From a bacterium (lineage in GTDB: Bacteria; Pseudomonadota; Gammaproteobacteria; Berkiellales; Berkiellaceae), in NCBI GenBank assembly GCA_009927065.1, contig RFNU01000089.1, forward strand, positions 1 to 9,031: a stretch of 9,031 nucleotides of DNA, written 5' to 3'. A program made the position numbers and the translations under genes. Shown in pieces: positions 1-7,000 of the stretch (position 1 is the stretch's first letter; each line of letters begins with the position of its first letter). The notes beneath the pieces are model-generated. The model was given only the letters and a program-made list of their open reading frames with translations, searched no databases and had not been told where the DNA came from.

Positions 1-146
1 GTACCTGGTTTGAGTAACAATCCATGCGCGGTTGTCTTCAAGACTGACGATCCCTTTAATATAGCGGCGTGATATCTATAAGCTAAAAATACTGGTAATA
101 CAAAACAACAGATCAATCCCATCCCTATCCATGATGATCGGTTCAT
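1..146 (-). CDS. Small membrane protein of the cox assembly cluster (partial, 5' end only)
   Basis: This open frame starts at an ATG at 146 on the minus strand and runs off the left edge, giving 48 codons. It reads MNRSSWIGMGLICCFVLPVF, then AYRYH, and ends with TTAHGLLLKPG. An N-terminal membrane anchor of about 18 residues is followed by a polar region. In gammaproteobacterial cox clusters the gene after SURF1 commonly encodes a short single-anchor protein with a conserved 'xHGxLLxP'-like stretch just after the anchor, ahead of the heme A synthase gene. The position 49 bp after the SURF1 stop and the HGLLLKPG stretch fit that protein. Upstream of the ATG there is only a weak purine stretch (AGAG). 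Its function is not established. The family assignment is by position and general character, so it is tentative. The missing 3' part lies outside the window. Confidence 0.6.
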   Translation of the reverse strand, partial: MNRSSWIGMGLICCFVLPVFLAYRYHAAILKGSSVLKTTAHGLLLKPG

Positions 147-195
147 AATCTCTATACCATAAAAAGAATGTCGTAATTGCAGGTTAGCATATTTT

Positions 196-840
196 TCATG
201 TTAACAACATCAGGCTATTACCTAAAAAATAAAAAGTAAAAAAAAGTGCTGTTATTGAAATGAGTTTCCACTGCCAAGCATATCCCTGATGTTTTTCTGG
301 AGTCATTGGCAACCTCATGTTTTTCTTTTGAAACCCATCTGGTGGCTGCTCATCAATCAGAATATATTGACTATTAATATGCTGAAAATCAAGCTGATTA
401 AGAACATCGCTCACTTGATAACTCATGATGGTATCAAGTTCATTGCTAATATGTTTTTTAATGAAAATATTTTTTTCCAAAGGCCATAATCGCACTAAGT
501 GAAGTTTCTTTTGCGAAGGATAATAAGAATCTTTATTTGGCATGTTGTTGCTTGTCCCTAAAAATAATAGGAACTTTTTATGATCATCTAAATAGCACTC
601 TTGGTAACAATCATACTTTTTATCACCTCGTTCAATAATAATTTTTTTTTGATTATCAAAGATTAAATATTGCCATGATGCCCGATAAGATTCTAATTCA
701 GTTGAGGGCTCACTTATGATACTCTCTAAAATAATTTTTTTTTGATGGGCACGATCAATTTGCCAACAATTTAATTGATAAGCAACAAAACTTATAGTGC
801 AGAAAAATAAAACGGCGAGTATATTTTTTTTAAGACTCAT
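196..840 (-). CDS. surf1: SURF1-family cytochrome c oxidase assembly protein, divergent
   Basis: This is a 214-residue inner-membrane protein with one helix at each end (about residues 7-22 and 192-212) and a soluble domain between them, which is the SURF1 layout. SURF1 (Shy1) helps insert heme a into subunit I of the oxidase. Visible family signatures are LNCWQIDR at 23-30, matching the usual LGxWQxxR after the first helix, and PEKHQGYAWQW at 181-191, matching the PExHxGYAxQW motif before the last helix. The central domain is poorly conserved: the usual GxVL/LVNRGW-type stretch appears only as FLLFLG near 90-95. The protein is also slightly shorter than the usual 230-250 residues. The gene carries A8-A9 runs in its coding strand at 642-650, 735-743 and 824-831. 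It lies downstream of coxC in the same direction, separated by the oppositely oriented DUF2909-like gene. The ribosome binding site is weak. Confidence 0.88.
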   Translation of the reverse strand: MSLKKNILAVLFFCTISFVAYQLNCWQIDRAHQKKIILESIISEPSTELESYRASWQYLIFDNQKKIIIERGDKKYDCYQECYLDDHKKFLLFLGTSNNMPNKDSYYPSQKKLHLVRLWPLEKNIFIKKHISNELDTIMSYQVSDVLNQLDFQHINSQYILIDEQPPDGFQKKNMRLPMTPEKHQGYAWQWKLISITALFFTFYFLGNSLMLLT

Positions 841-857
841 TATTTTTATAGCTCTCT

Positions 858-1046
858 ATGTTTAAATTCCTGATTATTGTTAACATGCTTGCAATTTTAT
901 ACTTCCTTCTTTCTTCATTAAAGTATTTGATGCTTCCGACTGCCCAGGAACAGATTTTTTTAGCCAAACTCTTAGGAAAGCGCATGCAAGCATCTTTAGT
1001 GTGTTTTGTGCTCATCCTCATAACAAAATTTTTAGGGTGGATATAG
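858..1046 (+). CDS. Twin-transmembrane small protein, DUF2909-like, antisense within the cox operon
   Basis: This 62-residue protein has two hydrophobic helices (about residues 2-24 and 45-60) joined by a short basic/polar loop containing LLGKRMQAS. It ends in LGWI. The pattern of helix, loop with an R-x-x-x-S type start of the second helix, and terminal LGWI resembles the DUF2909 'twin transmembrane protein' family. That family sits next to coxC and SURF1 on the opposite strand in Pseudomonas-type cox clusters. Position and orientation here are the same: its start is 17 bp from the SURF1 start (head to head) and its end is 98 bp from the coxC stop (tail to tail). No clear Shine-Dalgarno sequence is seen before the ATG. 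Its biochemical role is unknown, and a link to oxidase assembly is inferred only from context. The minus-strand frame over the same bases shows no family resemblance. Confidence 0.8.
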   Translation: MFKFLIIVNMLAILYFLLSSLKYLMLPTAQEQIFLAKLLGKRMQASLVCFVLILITKFLGWI

Positions 1047-1143
1047 TCAAGATCGGTACTACCATCCACTGCTCTTCATAAAGAACCAAATAGAATTGTA
1101 CGAATGTTGGAAAGCTTCATCTTGTATACAGCCTGTTTTTTCA

Positions 1144-2028
1144 TTACAAGCAATACACAAAAATAAATAAAAACAACCAAACCACATCAACAAAATGCCA
1201 GTACCATGCTGTAGCTTCAAACGCAAAATGGTTTTCTTTTTCAAAATGACCAAACATTGTTCGTAATAATATACAGCTAAGCATTATTGTTCCTAAGGTG
1301 ACATGAAGACCGTGAAACCCTGTTAACAAATAAAATGTACTTGCATAAATTCCTGATCTCATCGTTAGTTTCAGATGTTCATAAGCATGTCCATACTCAA
1401 CTATTTGACAGCCCAAAAAAATGCATCCTAACAGTATTGTCAATAACAAAAAAATAGATGTCCGAACGGTTTGTTTTTTAAGTAACGTATGATGGGCTAT
1501 GGTTATTGTAACTCCACTTAATAATAAAATTAATGTATTGATTGCAGGTAATCCAAAAGCCTCTATAACTCCGGTAGGTCCTGGAAAAAGTGCTGGTGTC
1601 GGATTTTCTAATAGAGGCCATTGAGCTATAAATTTTGGATATAAAAAATCGTGGGTTGATGTTCTAAAACCATGAATACCACCAAGCATCGGGACAGAAA
1701 AGACTCTTGCATAAAATAAAGCGCCAAAGAAAGCGCCAAAAAACCAAATCTCCGAGAAAATAAACCATAGCATGCCTAAACGAAACGTTTTTGTCATTTG
1801 AGCAGAATAGCACCCGGCCATTGACTCTTTAACAACATCATGAAACCATCCAAAAAACATAAAGAGTAAAATGAGTCCACCAGTAATCAATAAATAAAAT
1901 GCTTGTAATCCGCCATGTAGCCATTGAACAATCCCTATTGAGAGAAACAATAATCCCAAACAGCCTATTAATGGCCAATAACTGTGGTGAGGCACATAAT
2001 ACGGGTCATGTTGATTCTGATGGTTCAT
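1144..2028 (-). CDS. coxC: Cytochrome c oxidase subunit III
   Basis: This is the integral-membrane subunit III of the aa3 oxidase. It binds no redox metal but stabilises subunit I and supports proton uptake. Counting from the chosen start, the 294-residue protein reads MNHQNQHDPYYVPHHSYWPL and then has seven hydrophobic segments. Family landmarks are FSEIWFF (the glutamate of the FxSEvxFF motif, about residue 93), GFHGLHVTLG near 237-246 and WYWHFVDVVWLFLF at 275-288 near the C-terminus. A longer start exists at 2040, four codons upstream, directly after the ctaG stop. The GGAG at 2035-2038 lies 6 nt before the ATG at 2028, and that start gives the usual family N-terminus, so it is preferred. 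ctaG ends 2 bp before the upstream ATG, so translational coupling is likely. The gene is complete and its length is normal for gammaproteobacteria. Confidence 0.96.
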   Translation of the reverse strand: MNHQNQHDPYYVPHHSYWPLIGCLGLLFLSIGIVQWLHGGLQAFYLLITGGLILLFMFFGWFHDVVKESMAGCYSAQMTKTFRLGMLWFIFSEIWFFGAFFGALFYARVFSVPMLGGIHGFRTSTHDFLYPKFIAQWPLLENPTPALFPGPTGVIEAFGLPAINTLILLLSGVTITIAHHTLLKKQTVRTSIFLLLTILLGCIFLGCQIVEYGHAYEHLKLTMRSGIYASTFYLLTGFHGLHVTLGTIMLSCILLRTMFGHFEKENHFAFEATAWYWHFVDVVWLFLFIFVYCL

Positions 2029-2034
2029 AGAAGG

Positions 2035-2038
2035 CTCC
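2035..2038 (-). promoter_or_regulatory. Ribosome binding site that decides the coxC start
   Basis: GGAG on the minus strand is 6 nt upstream of the ATG at 2028. It overlaps the alternative ATG at 2040, which has no Shine-Dalgarno sequence of its own. This favours the shorter 294-residue subunit III. Confidence 0.55.
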
Positions 2039-2042
2039 ATTA

Positions 2043-2567
2043 TTATGAATGCGACGAAAGGTCAAATAAAGTATATGAGAGTGTTAGTGTATGAATATAA
2101 GAAGGTAGCTCAGGATCGATGACTATTCTCAAGGGCATCATCAATGATTGATAAGGATAAAAGTCTTGATATTGAAAACAAAAACACTCTAGTTTCTTAA
2201 TAAACTTGGAACCAACTGGTGGAGCGACACTGGGTATGGCCTGTACAATTTTAAGATCACTGGTTAGGTTATTCATATGATAATATAACGTATACGGCTC
2301 ACCTGGATGAATTTTTGCCTTTTTTGTTGAGGGATAAAATAAGAAGTTTAAAGAAGGCTGTACATTAGAGTCGAATTCAATTGTTATCAAGCGTGAAACA
2401 TCGATACCCGCTGTATATTGACTATCTTGTTGTAATAATCCTTTACCATCAATACCCGTTGCTTTGCATAGTGCATTATAAAGTGGCACCATGCAAAAAC
2501 TAAAAGCAAACATCATGATAATAGCCAAGATCGATCTTTTTATCAGTGGGCTATGATGGGGCATCAT
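2043..2567 (-). CDS. ctaG: Cytochrome c oxidase assembly protein Cox11/CtaG (copper delivery to CuB)
   Basis: This 174-residue protein has one N-terminal membrane helix (about residues 10-28) followed by a periplasmic immunoglobulin-like domain. Cox11/CtaG delivers copper to the CuB site of subunit I. Diagnostic motifs are MVPLYNALCKATGIDGK at 26-42, containing the membrane-proximal conserved cysteine C34, the copper-binding C128-F-C130-F inside KKLECFCF, and the closing MMPLRIVIDPELP ... LTLSYTLF at 143-168. The stretch after CFCF is QYQDFYPYQS, where most relatives have a Q-x-L-x-x-G-E type sequence, so it is somewhat divergent there. The start at 2567 lies 2 bp after the coxA stop. GAGG inside the end of coxA, 10 nt upstream, is a plausible ribosome binding site, which implies translational coupling. 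A second ATG follows immediately, so the exact first residue is ambiguous by one. Confidence 0.96.
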   Translation of the reverse strand: MMPHHSPLIKRSILAIIMMFAFSFCMVPLYNALCKATGIDGKGLLQQDSQYTAGIDVSRLITIEFDSNVQPSLNFLFYPSTKKAKIHPGEPYTLYYHMNNLTSDLKIVQAIPSVAPPVGSKFIKKLECFCFQYQDFYPYQSLMMPLRIVIDPELPSYIHTLTLSYTLFDLSSHS

Positions 2568-2569
2568 GA

Positions 2570-4138
2570 CTAGTCTGCCTCTTGCTCTAATAAAGGAGGC
2601 TGATCAAAAGTATGGTGTGGCGCTGGTGAAGGCACGGTCCACTCTAAGCCATGAGCTCCTTCCCACACCTTGGCGCCCACAGGGGTGCCTTTGGTAACAT
2701 TGCGATATAAGACAAAAAGGAAAAAAACTTGACTCAGCCCAAAAATAAACCCTCCAATCGAAACAATTTGATTAAAATCAACAAATTGAAGTGAGTAATC
2801 AGGAACTCGGCGAGGCATGCCTGCTAACCCTAAAAAGTGCATTGGAAAAAAAGTTAAATTGACAGAAATAGCTGATAACCAAAAATGTGTTTGACTTAAA
2901 ACACTTGAATACATCTTTCCTGTCCATTTTGGTAGCCAGTAATAAACAGCTGAAAAAATCGCAAATATGGCTCCTGGTACCAACACATAATGAAAATGAG
3001 CAACCACAAAATATGAATCATGATATTGAAAGTCTGCAGGGGCTATTGCTAGCATTAGTCCAGACAAACCACCAATCGTAAACATAATAATAAATCCTAA
3101 TGCAAACAACATGGGTGTTTCAAACGTTAAAGAGCCTTTAAATAAAGTAGCAACCCAGTTGAATACTTTGACCCCAGTAGGGACTGCAACCAACATGGTC
3201 AAATACATAAAAAATAAAGCGCCTTCTAAAGGCATCCCTGAGGTAAACATATGATGCGCCCAGACAAAAAATGACATCATTGCGATTGCGCCAGTTGCAT
3301 ACACCATGGATGAATACCCAAAAAGTTTCTTGCGTGCAAAAGTAGGAATAACCTCAGAAATGATTCCAAAAGCAGGTAGAATCATAATATAGACTTCTGG
3401 ATGACCAAAAAACCAAAAAATATGCTGAAATAATCGCGGGTCGCCCCCTCCAGCGGCATTAAAAAAACTGGTCCCTAAATGTCTATCAGCTAAAAGCATC
3501 GTCACCACTCCAGCTAAAACGGGCATCACAGCGATTAAAAGATAAGACGTAATAAGCCAAGTCCATACAAAGATAGGCATTTTCATATACGTCATACCTG
3601 GCGCCCTCAAATTCATGATAGTCACCATAATATTGATAGCACCCATAATGGAAGAAATGCCGGAAAGATGGATAAAAAGAATAAAATAATCAGTACTAGC
3701 CGGCCCTTTAACAGAAAGAGGCGCATAAAATGTCCATCCAAAATTAGGGGCTGACCCTTTCATCAAAAGGGTTGATAGAAGAATGCCAAAAGCAACGGGT
3801 AAAATCCAAAAGCTAAAATTATTCATGCGAGGCATAGCCATATCTGGCGCCCCAATCATTAATGGCACCATCCAATTTGCTAAGCCGGTAAAAGCAGGCA
3901 TCACTGCGCCAAATATCATGATTAAACCGTGTAATGTCACCATCTGATTATAAAAATCGGCATTCATCAGGTGTTCACCAGGCTGGTAAAGTTCAGCACG
4001 CATAATCATTGCCATCAAGCCTGCTACTAAAAACATTGTGAAGCTAAAAATAAGATATAATGTTCCGATATCTTTATGATTAGTCGTAGTAACCCAGCGA
4101 AGCAATCCTGTTGAAGCCGTCTGTGTATTGCTATCCAT
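2570..4138 (-). CDS. coxA: Cytochrome c oxidase subunit I (aa3-type, heme-copper oxidase type A1)
   Basis: This 522-residue catalytic subunit has twelve predicted helices. It reduces O2 to water at the heme a3-CuB centre and pumps protons. Heme a ligands are H70 (TLHGLIMIF) and H383, and the heme a3 ligand is H381 (VVAHFHYVL). CuB ligands are H246 in GHPEVY and the pair H295-H296 in VWAHHMF. Y250 of HPEVY is the residue cross-linked to a CuB histidine in the family. D-channel residues D99 and N106 (GAPDMAMPRMNN), the E248 gate, and K-channel T321 and K324 (AVPTGVKVFNW) are all present, which makes it a type A1 oxidase. AGGA lies 7 nt before the ATG and overlaps the coxB TAG stop. Length is typical and no lesion is seen. 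Confidence 0.99.
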   Translation of the reverse strand: MDSNTQTASTGLLRWVTTTNHKDIGTLYLIFSFTMFLVAGLMAMIMRAELYQPGEHLMNADFYNQMVTLHGLIMIFGAVMPAFTGLANWMVPLMIGAPDMAMPRMNNFSFWILPVAFGILLSTLLMKGSAPNFGWTFYAPLSVKGPASTDYFILFIHLSGISSIMGAINIMVTIMNLRAPGMTYMKMPIFVWTWLITSYLLIAVMPVLAGVVTMLLADRHLGTSFFNAAGGGDPRLFQHIFWFFGHPEVYIMILPAFGIISEVIPTFARKKLFGYSSMVYATGAIAMMSFFVWAHHMFTSGMPLEGALFFMYLTMLVAVPTGVKVFNWVATLFKGSLTFETPMLFALGFIIMFTIGGLSGLMLAIAPADFQYHDSYFVVAHFHYVLVPGAIFAIFSAVYYWLPKWTGKMYSSVLSQTHFWLSAISVNLTFFPMHFLGLAGMPRRVPDYSLQFVDFNQIVSIGGFIFGLSQVFFLFVLYRNVTKGTPVGAKVWEGAHGLEWTVPSPAPHHTFDQPPLLEQEAD

Positions 4139-4148
4139 ATTTTTGATC

Positions 4149-4928
4149 CTATATATTATTTTGCTGCATTTTCATTTTTTTAACCCACTCTTGGTATTCA
4201 TCCCATGAAACAGCGTGTAATTCTATAGGCATATAAGCATGTTTAAAGCCACAAAGCTCTGCACAGCGGCCTCTATAGATACCTGGCTTATTGATTTTGG
4301 TCCAACTTTCATTAATAAATCCAGGAATTGCGTCTTTTTTAAACCCTAAAGCAGGCACCCAGAATGAGTGCTGCACATCAGCTGCAGTTGTTAAAATACG
4401 AATTTTTTTATCAATAGGAATAACAACTGGATTATCTACTTGGATTAAGTAAAATTCATTTTTGGGTACCTTATTTTGAATTTCTTCCATTGGTGTTGAT
4501 AGATTGGAAAAATACGAAAGTCCTTCTTCAGGATATTCATACCCCCAAAACCATTGATAACCAACGACTTTAATGGTTAAATCAGACTCAGCAGTGTCTT
4601 CCATTTTAATCAGCACACGTGTTGCGGGTATACTCATGCATACTAAGATAATAAAGGGGATCGCTGTCCATACAATTTCAACATAAACATTTTCATGGAA
4701 CGTTGCTGCTTGATGTCCGAGTGATTTGCGATGAAATATAATAGCCCATATCATTAATGAAAAAACAATGATACCTATAACCACGCACACCCAAAAAATA
4801 CGCATATGCAAGTTAAAAACTTCTAAGCTAATATCGGTGACACCTTCGGTCATATTCCATTTCCAGCTAGCATCAGCTGTTAACGGGGCACAAATACCCA
4901 ACAATAAAGGTATTATGCTAACTAACAT
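4149..4928 (-). CDS. coxB: Cytochrome c oxidase subunit II (CuA subunit, no fused cytochrome c)
   Basis: This 259-residue subunit accepts electrons from cytochrome c through the dinuclear CuA centre in its periplasmic domain. Residues 1-20 look like a cleavable signal peptide ending in ADA. Two helices follow at about 45-65 and 85-103. The CuA ligands are all present: H187 (DVQHSFWVPAL), C222 and C226 (CAELC, with E224 between them), H230 and M233. The aromatic patch YQWFWGYEY at 124-132 is the usual electron-entry site. The protein ends soon after the CuA domain and has no CxxCH, so it lacks the C-terminal cytochrome c domain found on some proteobacterial subunit II proteins. The donor must therefore be a separate cytochrome c. 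AAGGA lies 8 nt before the ATG. It is the first gene of the operon and coxA follows after a 10-bp gap. Confidence 0.98.
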   Translation of the reverse strand: MLVSIIPLLLGICAPLTADASWKWNMTEGVTDISLEVFNLHMRIFWVCVVIGIIVFSLMIWAIIFHRKSLGHQAATFHENVYVEIVWTAIPFIILVCMSIPATRVLIKMEDTAESDLTIKVVGYQWFWGYEYPEEGLSYFSNLSTPMEEIQNKVPKNEFYLIQVDNPVVIPIDKKIRILTTAADVQHSFWVPALGFKKDAIPGFINESWTKINKPGIYRGRCAELCGFKHAYMPIELHAVSWDEYQEWVKKMKMQQNNI

Positions 4929-4975
4929 GCTTATCTTCCTTGAGTTGTAGTTGAACCTCAGTGTATCCTAAGTTT

Positions 4976-5004
4976 ATCATAGAATACTGCTACTTTTTAA
5001 CTTA
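4976..5004 (-). promoter_or_regulatory. Candidate sigma-70 promoter of the cox operon
   Basis: On the minus strand, TATGAT at 4976-4981 is a good -10 hexamer (five of six consensus bases). A weak -35 candidate, TAAGTT, lies at 4999-5004 with a 17-nt spacer. Transcription would start near 4969, leaving a leader of about 40 nt before coxB. The -35 match is poor, so only the -10 is persuasive. The 154-bp region between coxB and pcnB must hold promoters for both divergent genes. No convincing plus-strand promoter for pcnB was found in it. Confidence 0.35.
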
Positions 5005-5082
5005 AAAGCTATTATTGTATTTTTCAAGCATAACAAAATTACACAAACTTGGAAATTAGAAGAATTATAACTGGGAAGGATC

Positions 5083-6216
5083 ATGCTATTTAAATTTATT
5101 CAGCAAGTTATGAAAATTCTCTACCCTAAAAAAAGATCTTTTCCTACAGGGAAAATTGGTAAAAAAATACCTTATCAACTTGATCGCCATTTATTTTCAC
5201 CGTGTGCGCTCAAGGTTATTGAACGTTTACAGCAGAATGGATATCAAGCTTTTTTTGTTGGAGGATGTTTACGAGACATTCTATTAGGATATCATCCAAA
5301 AGATTTTGATGTTGTGACCAATGCTCGTCCAGATCAAATTGCTCGGATTTTCTCAAATGCTCTTATTATTGGTCGAAGATTTACCTTAGTCCATGTCCGC
5401 TTCCGCAATGAAATTGTTGAAGTTGCTACTTTTAGACGGGATCATAAAGAAAGGGCTGAGGAGCCATCTACTAAAATCATTGTTGATGATAATCGGTATG
5501 GTTCACTCGAAGATGATGTGATTCGTCGTGATTTTTCAATGAATGCATTGTACTATGATCCAATCAACAAAATGATGATTGATCATGTCGGTGGTCTTAG
5601 CGATCTAAAGGAAAAAACATTAAAAACAATTGGTGATGATGCCATTCGTTTTAGTGAAGATCCTGTGCGAATGATTAGAGCCTTACGTTATGCGGCCAAA
5701 CTTAATTTAAAACTTACTGAGCAAATTAAGGCTGGGATCTTAGCAAAAGGATCGATGGTTTTACATGTGCCTAAGGCCCGTCTTTATGAAGAGTTTTTGA
5801 AATGTTTTTCACAACAAAATGCCTCAACAATTCTTGCTATGATGAATAGTTTAAAATTTTCTCGATACTTAATTCCTAAAACCGTGATCGCGTCCGGTAA
5901 GGACAAGAAAATAGGATCACTGCTTCAATGGATGAATAAACAAGAAATTTTAAAAGAACATCATGCTACATTGATTTTACTTTGCTTTATTGGCCCTTTG
6001 CTAAAAAATCTTAATGAAACTAAAACTTACGACATGGTTTCTAAAGTTCTTTTTGATTTTCAAAAGCTTATTCTGGTTCCGAAGCAAGTAGAATATGCTA
6101 TTAGAAATATCGTTCTGAATGAAAAAACTCCAGAAAATATTAGAATGAGAATAAAACCTATTCCAGATATTAAACGATTAAAAAATCTTGCTCAAGAACT
6201 CTTAACGAAATGCTAA
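5083..6216 (+). CDS. pcnB: Poly(A) polymerase I (short form)
   Basis: This 377-residue class II nucleotidyltransferase adds poly(A) tails to RNA 3' ends, which promotes decay. The catalytic head is clear: AFFVGGCLRDILLG at 56-69, KDFDVVTNA at 73-81 with the metal-binding D74-x-D76, and then IIGRRFTLVHV at 95-105. This GRRF-x-LVHV stretch separates PAP I from CCA-adding enzymes. Next come EEPSTKI at 126-132, the RRDFSMNALYYDP neck at 148-160, GDDAIRFSEDPVRMIRALRYAAKL at 184-207 and a KARLYEEFLKCF helix. It is clearly shorter than the E. coli enzyme (about 465 residues) and lacks a basic, arginine-rich C-terminal tail. GGGAAGGA lies just before the ATG. folK, the usual partner in gammaproteobacteria, does not follow. 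Instead the 3' end overlaps znuB by 15 bp tail to tail. Confidence 0.95.
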   Translation: MLFKFIQQVMKILYPKKRSFPTGKIGKKIPYQLDRHLFSPCALKVIERLQQNGYQAFFVGGCLRDILLGYHPKDFDVVTNARPDQIARIFSNALIIGRRFTLVHVRFRNEIVEVATFRRDHKERAEEPSTKIIVDDNRYGSLEDDVIRRDFSMNALYYDPINKMMIDHVGGLSDLKEKTLKTIGDDAIRFSEDPVRMIRALRYAAKLNLKLTEQIKAGILAKGSMVLHVPKARLYEEFLKCFSQQNASTILAMMNSLKFSRYLIPKTVIASGKDKKIGSLLQWMNKQEILKEHHATLILLCFIGPLLKNLNETKTYDMVSKVLFDFQKLILVPKQVEYAIRNIVLNEKTPENIRMRIKPIPDIKRLKNLAQELLTKC

Positions 6217-6987
6217 TAAAAATCTGACCAAAAGATGTCCTACTAAAGCAACTAGTGTAATAGTAGGACCAACAGCCAAGTTGAAAAATAAACTTGCCAT
6301 AAATCCAATGCAAGAAAAAAGCATCGCTAATAATGCACTATAGATAATCATCTTTTTCGGGCTAGCGCTGCAATAATAAGCCGTTAATGATGGAATTGTG
6401 AGTAAAGCCATCCCTAATAAAATCCCGACGGCTTGGACTGCAATTGCTACAGATAACGCTATCAAAACGTTCATTAAAAAACTGATTGCGCGCACATGAG
6501 TATAATTCAAATAACCTAAATCTTTTGAAAATAAAATTAAAATGAGAGGGCGGTAGTAGTAACTAATTGAAAAGCATACGACAATCAACATTCCGGCTAA
6601 CAATTGACAATCGTAAGGCCTTACTAACAAAATATCGCCGATCAGTACAGTATAAACGAGCGAAGGATTATGAATAATCTTTTCAATTAATATCAGCGAA
6701 GCGCCCATCACTCCATAAGATAGCATTGGTAGAAAAGATGATTGGTCAAGCTCTTGATGATCAATCACTTCTAATAAAACACAATATCCAATAGCTACTA
6801 TACTCATAGAAAGCTCTAAAGGCCATCCTAATAAGTGCTGTAAGACAAATCCTAATAACGATCCGTGTGCTATAGTTTCACCAAAAAAACTCATGCGACG
6901 CCATAAAATTAAACTTCCTATAGGGCCACACAATCCACTTAACAATAAACTGTATATAAATGGTATATAAAAAAAAGAAAAACTCAT
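6202..6987 (-). CDS. znuB: Zinc ABC transporter permease ZnuB
   Basis: This ABC-3 family membrane permease forms the zinc channel with ZnuC and receives Zn2+ from ZnuA. Starting at the ATG at 6987, the protein is 261 residues, the usual length, with about eight hydrophobic segments. The early stretch GPIGSLILWRRMSFFGETIAHGSLLG (residues 21-46) is the family hallmark, matching GPxGSxxxWRRMSxFGxTxAHxSLLG of enterobacterial ZnuB. Later, VQAVGILLGMALLTIPSLTAYY matches the conserved 'vGxLLxxALLxxPaxtA' segment. The frame remains open upstream for 63 codons into znuC, but that extension has no family resemblance. A strong GAGGAAGGAG sits directly before 6987. The gene starts 13 bp after the znuC stop and is co-transcribed with it. 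Its last 15 bp overlap the 3' end of pcnB on the other strand. Confidence 0.95.
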   Translation of the reverse strand: MSFSFFYIPFIYSLLLSGLCGPIGSLILWRRMSFFGETIAHGSLLGFVLQHLLGWPLELSMSIVAIGYCVLLEVIDHQELDQSSFLPMLSYGVMGASLILIEKIIHNPSLVYTVLIGDILLVRPYDCQLLAGMLIVVCFSISYYYRPLILILFSKDLGYLNYTHVRAISFLMNVLIALSVAIAVQAVGILLGMALLTIPSLTAYYCSASPKKMIIYSALLAMLFSCIGFMASLFFNLAVGPTITLVALVGHLLVRFLLAFR

Positions 6988-6990
6988 TTG

Positions 6991-7000
6991 CTCCTTCCTC
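6991..7000 (-). promoter_or_regulatory. Strong ribosome binding site fixing the znuB start
   Basis: GAGGAAGGAG on the minus strand immediately follows the znuC stop codon. It places GAGGA 8 nt ahead of the ATG at 6987. This supports a 261-residue ZnuB rather than the 324-residue frame that would begin inside znuC. Confidence 0.7.

Noticed and set aside
289..489. 66-codon plus-strand frame inside SURF1
   Set aside because: It is fully antisense to SURF1, and the minus frame carries the family motifs at both ends.
830..1069. 79-codon minus-strand open frame over the DUF2909-like gene
   Set aside because: Its translation shows no membrane pattern or family resemblance, whereas the plus-strand frame has two helices and the terminal LGWI.
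1047..1143. Possible bidirectional terminator between the DUF2909-like gene and coxC
   Set aside because: Only a short near-palindrome around GAAAGCTTC is present, with no stem-loop followed by a T run, so no terminator is called.
1059..1253. 64-codon minus-strand frame overlapping the end of coxC
   Set aside because: It is an out-of-frame shadow of the well-conserved subunit III C-terminus.
2887..3081. 64-codon plus-strand frame inside coxA
   Set aside because: It is antisense to the highly conserved subunit I and has no recognisable features.
4768..4950. 60-codon plus-strand frame inside the start of coxB
   Set aside because: It is antisense to the subunit II signal peptide and first helix, and shows no independent evidence of coding.
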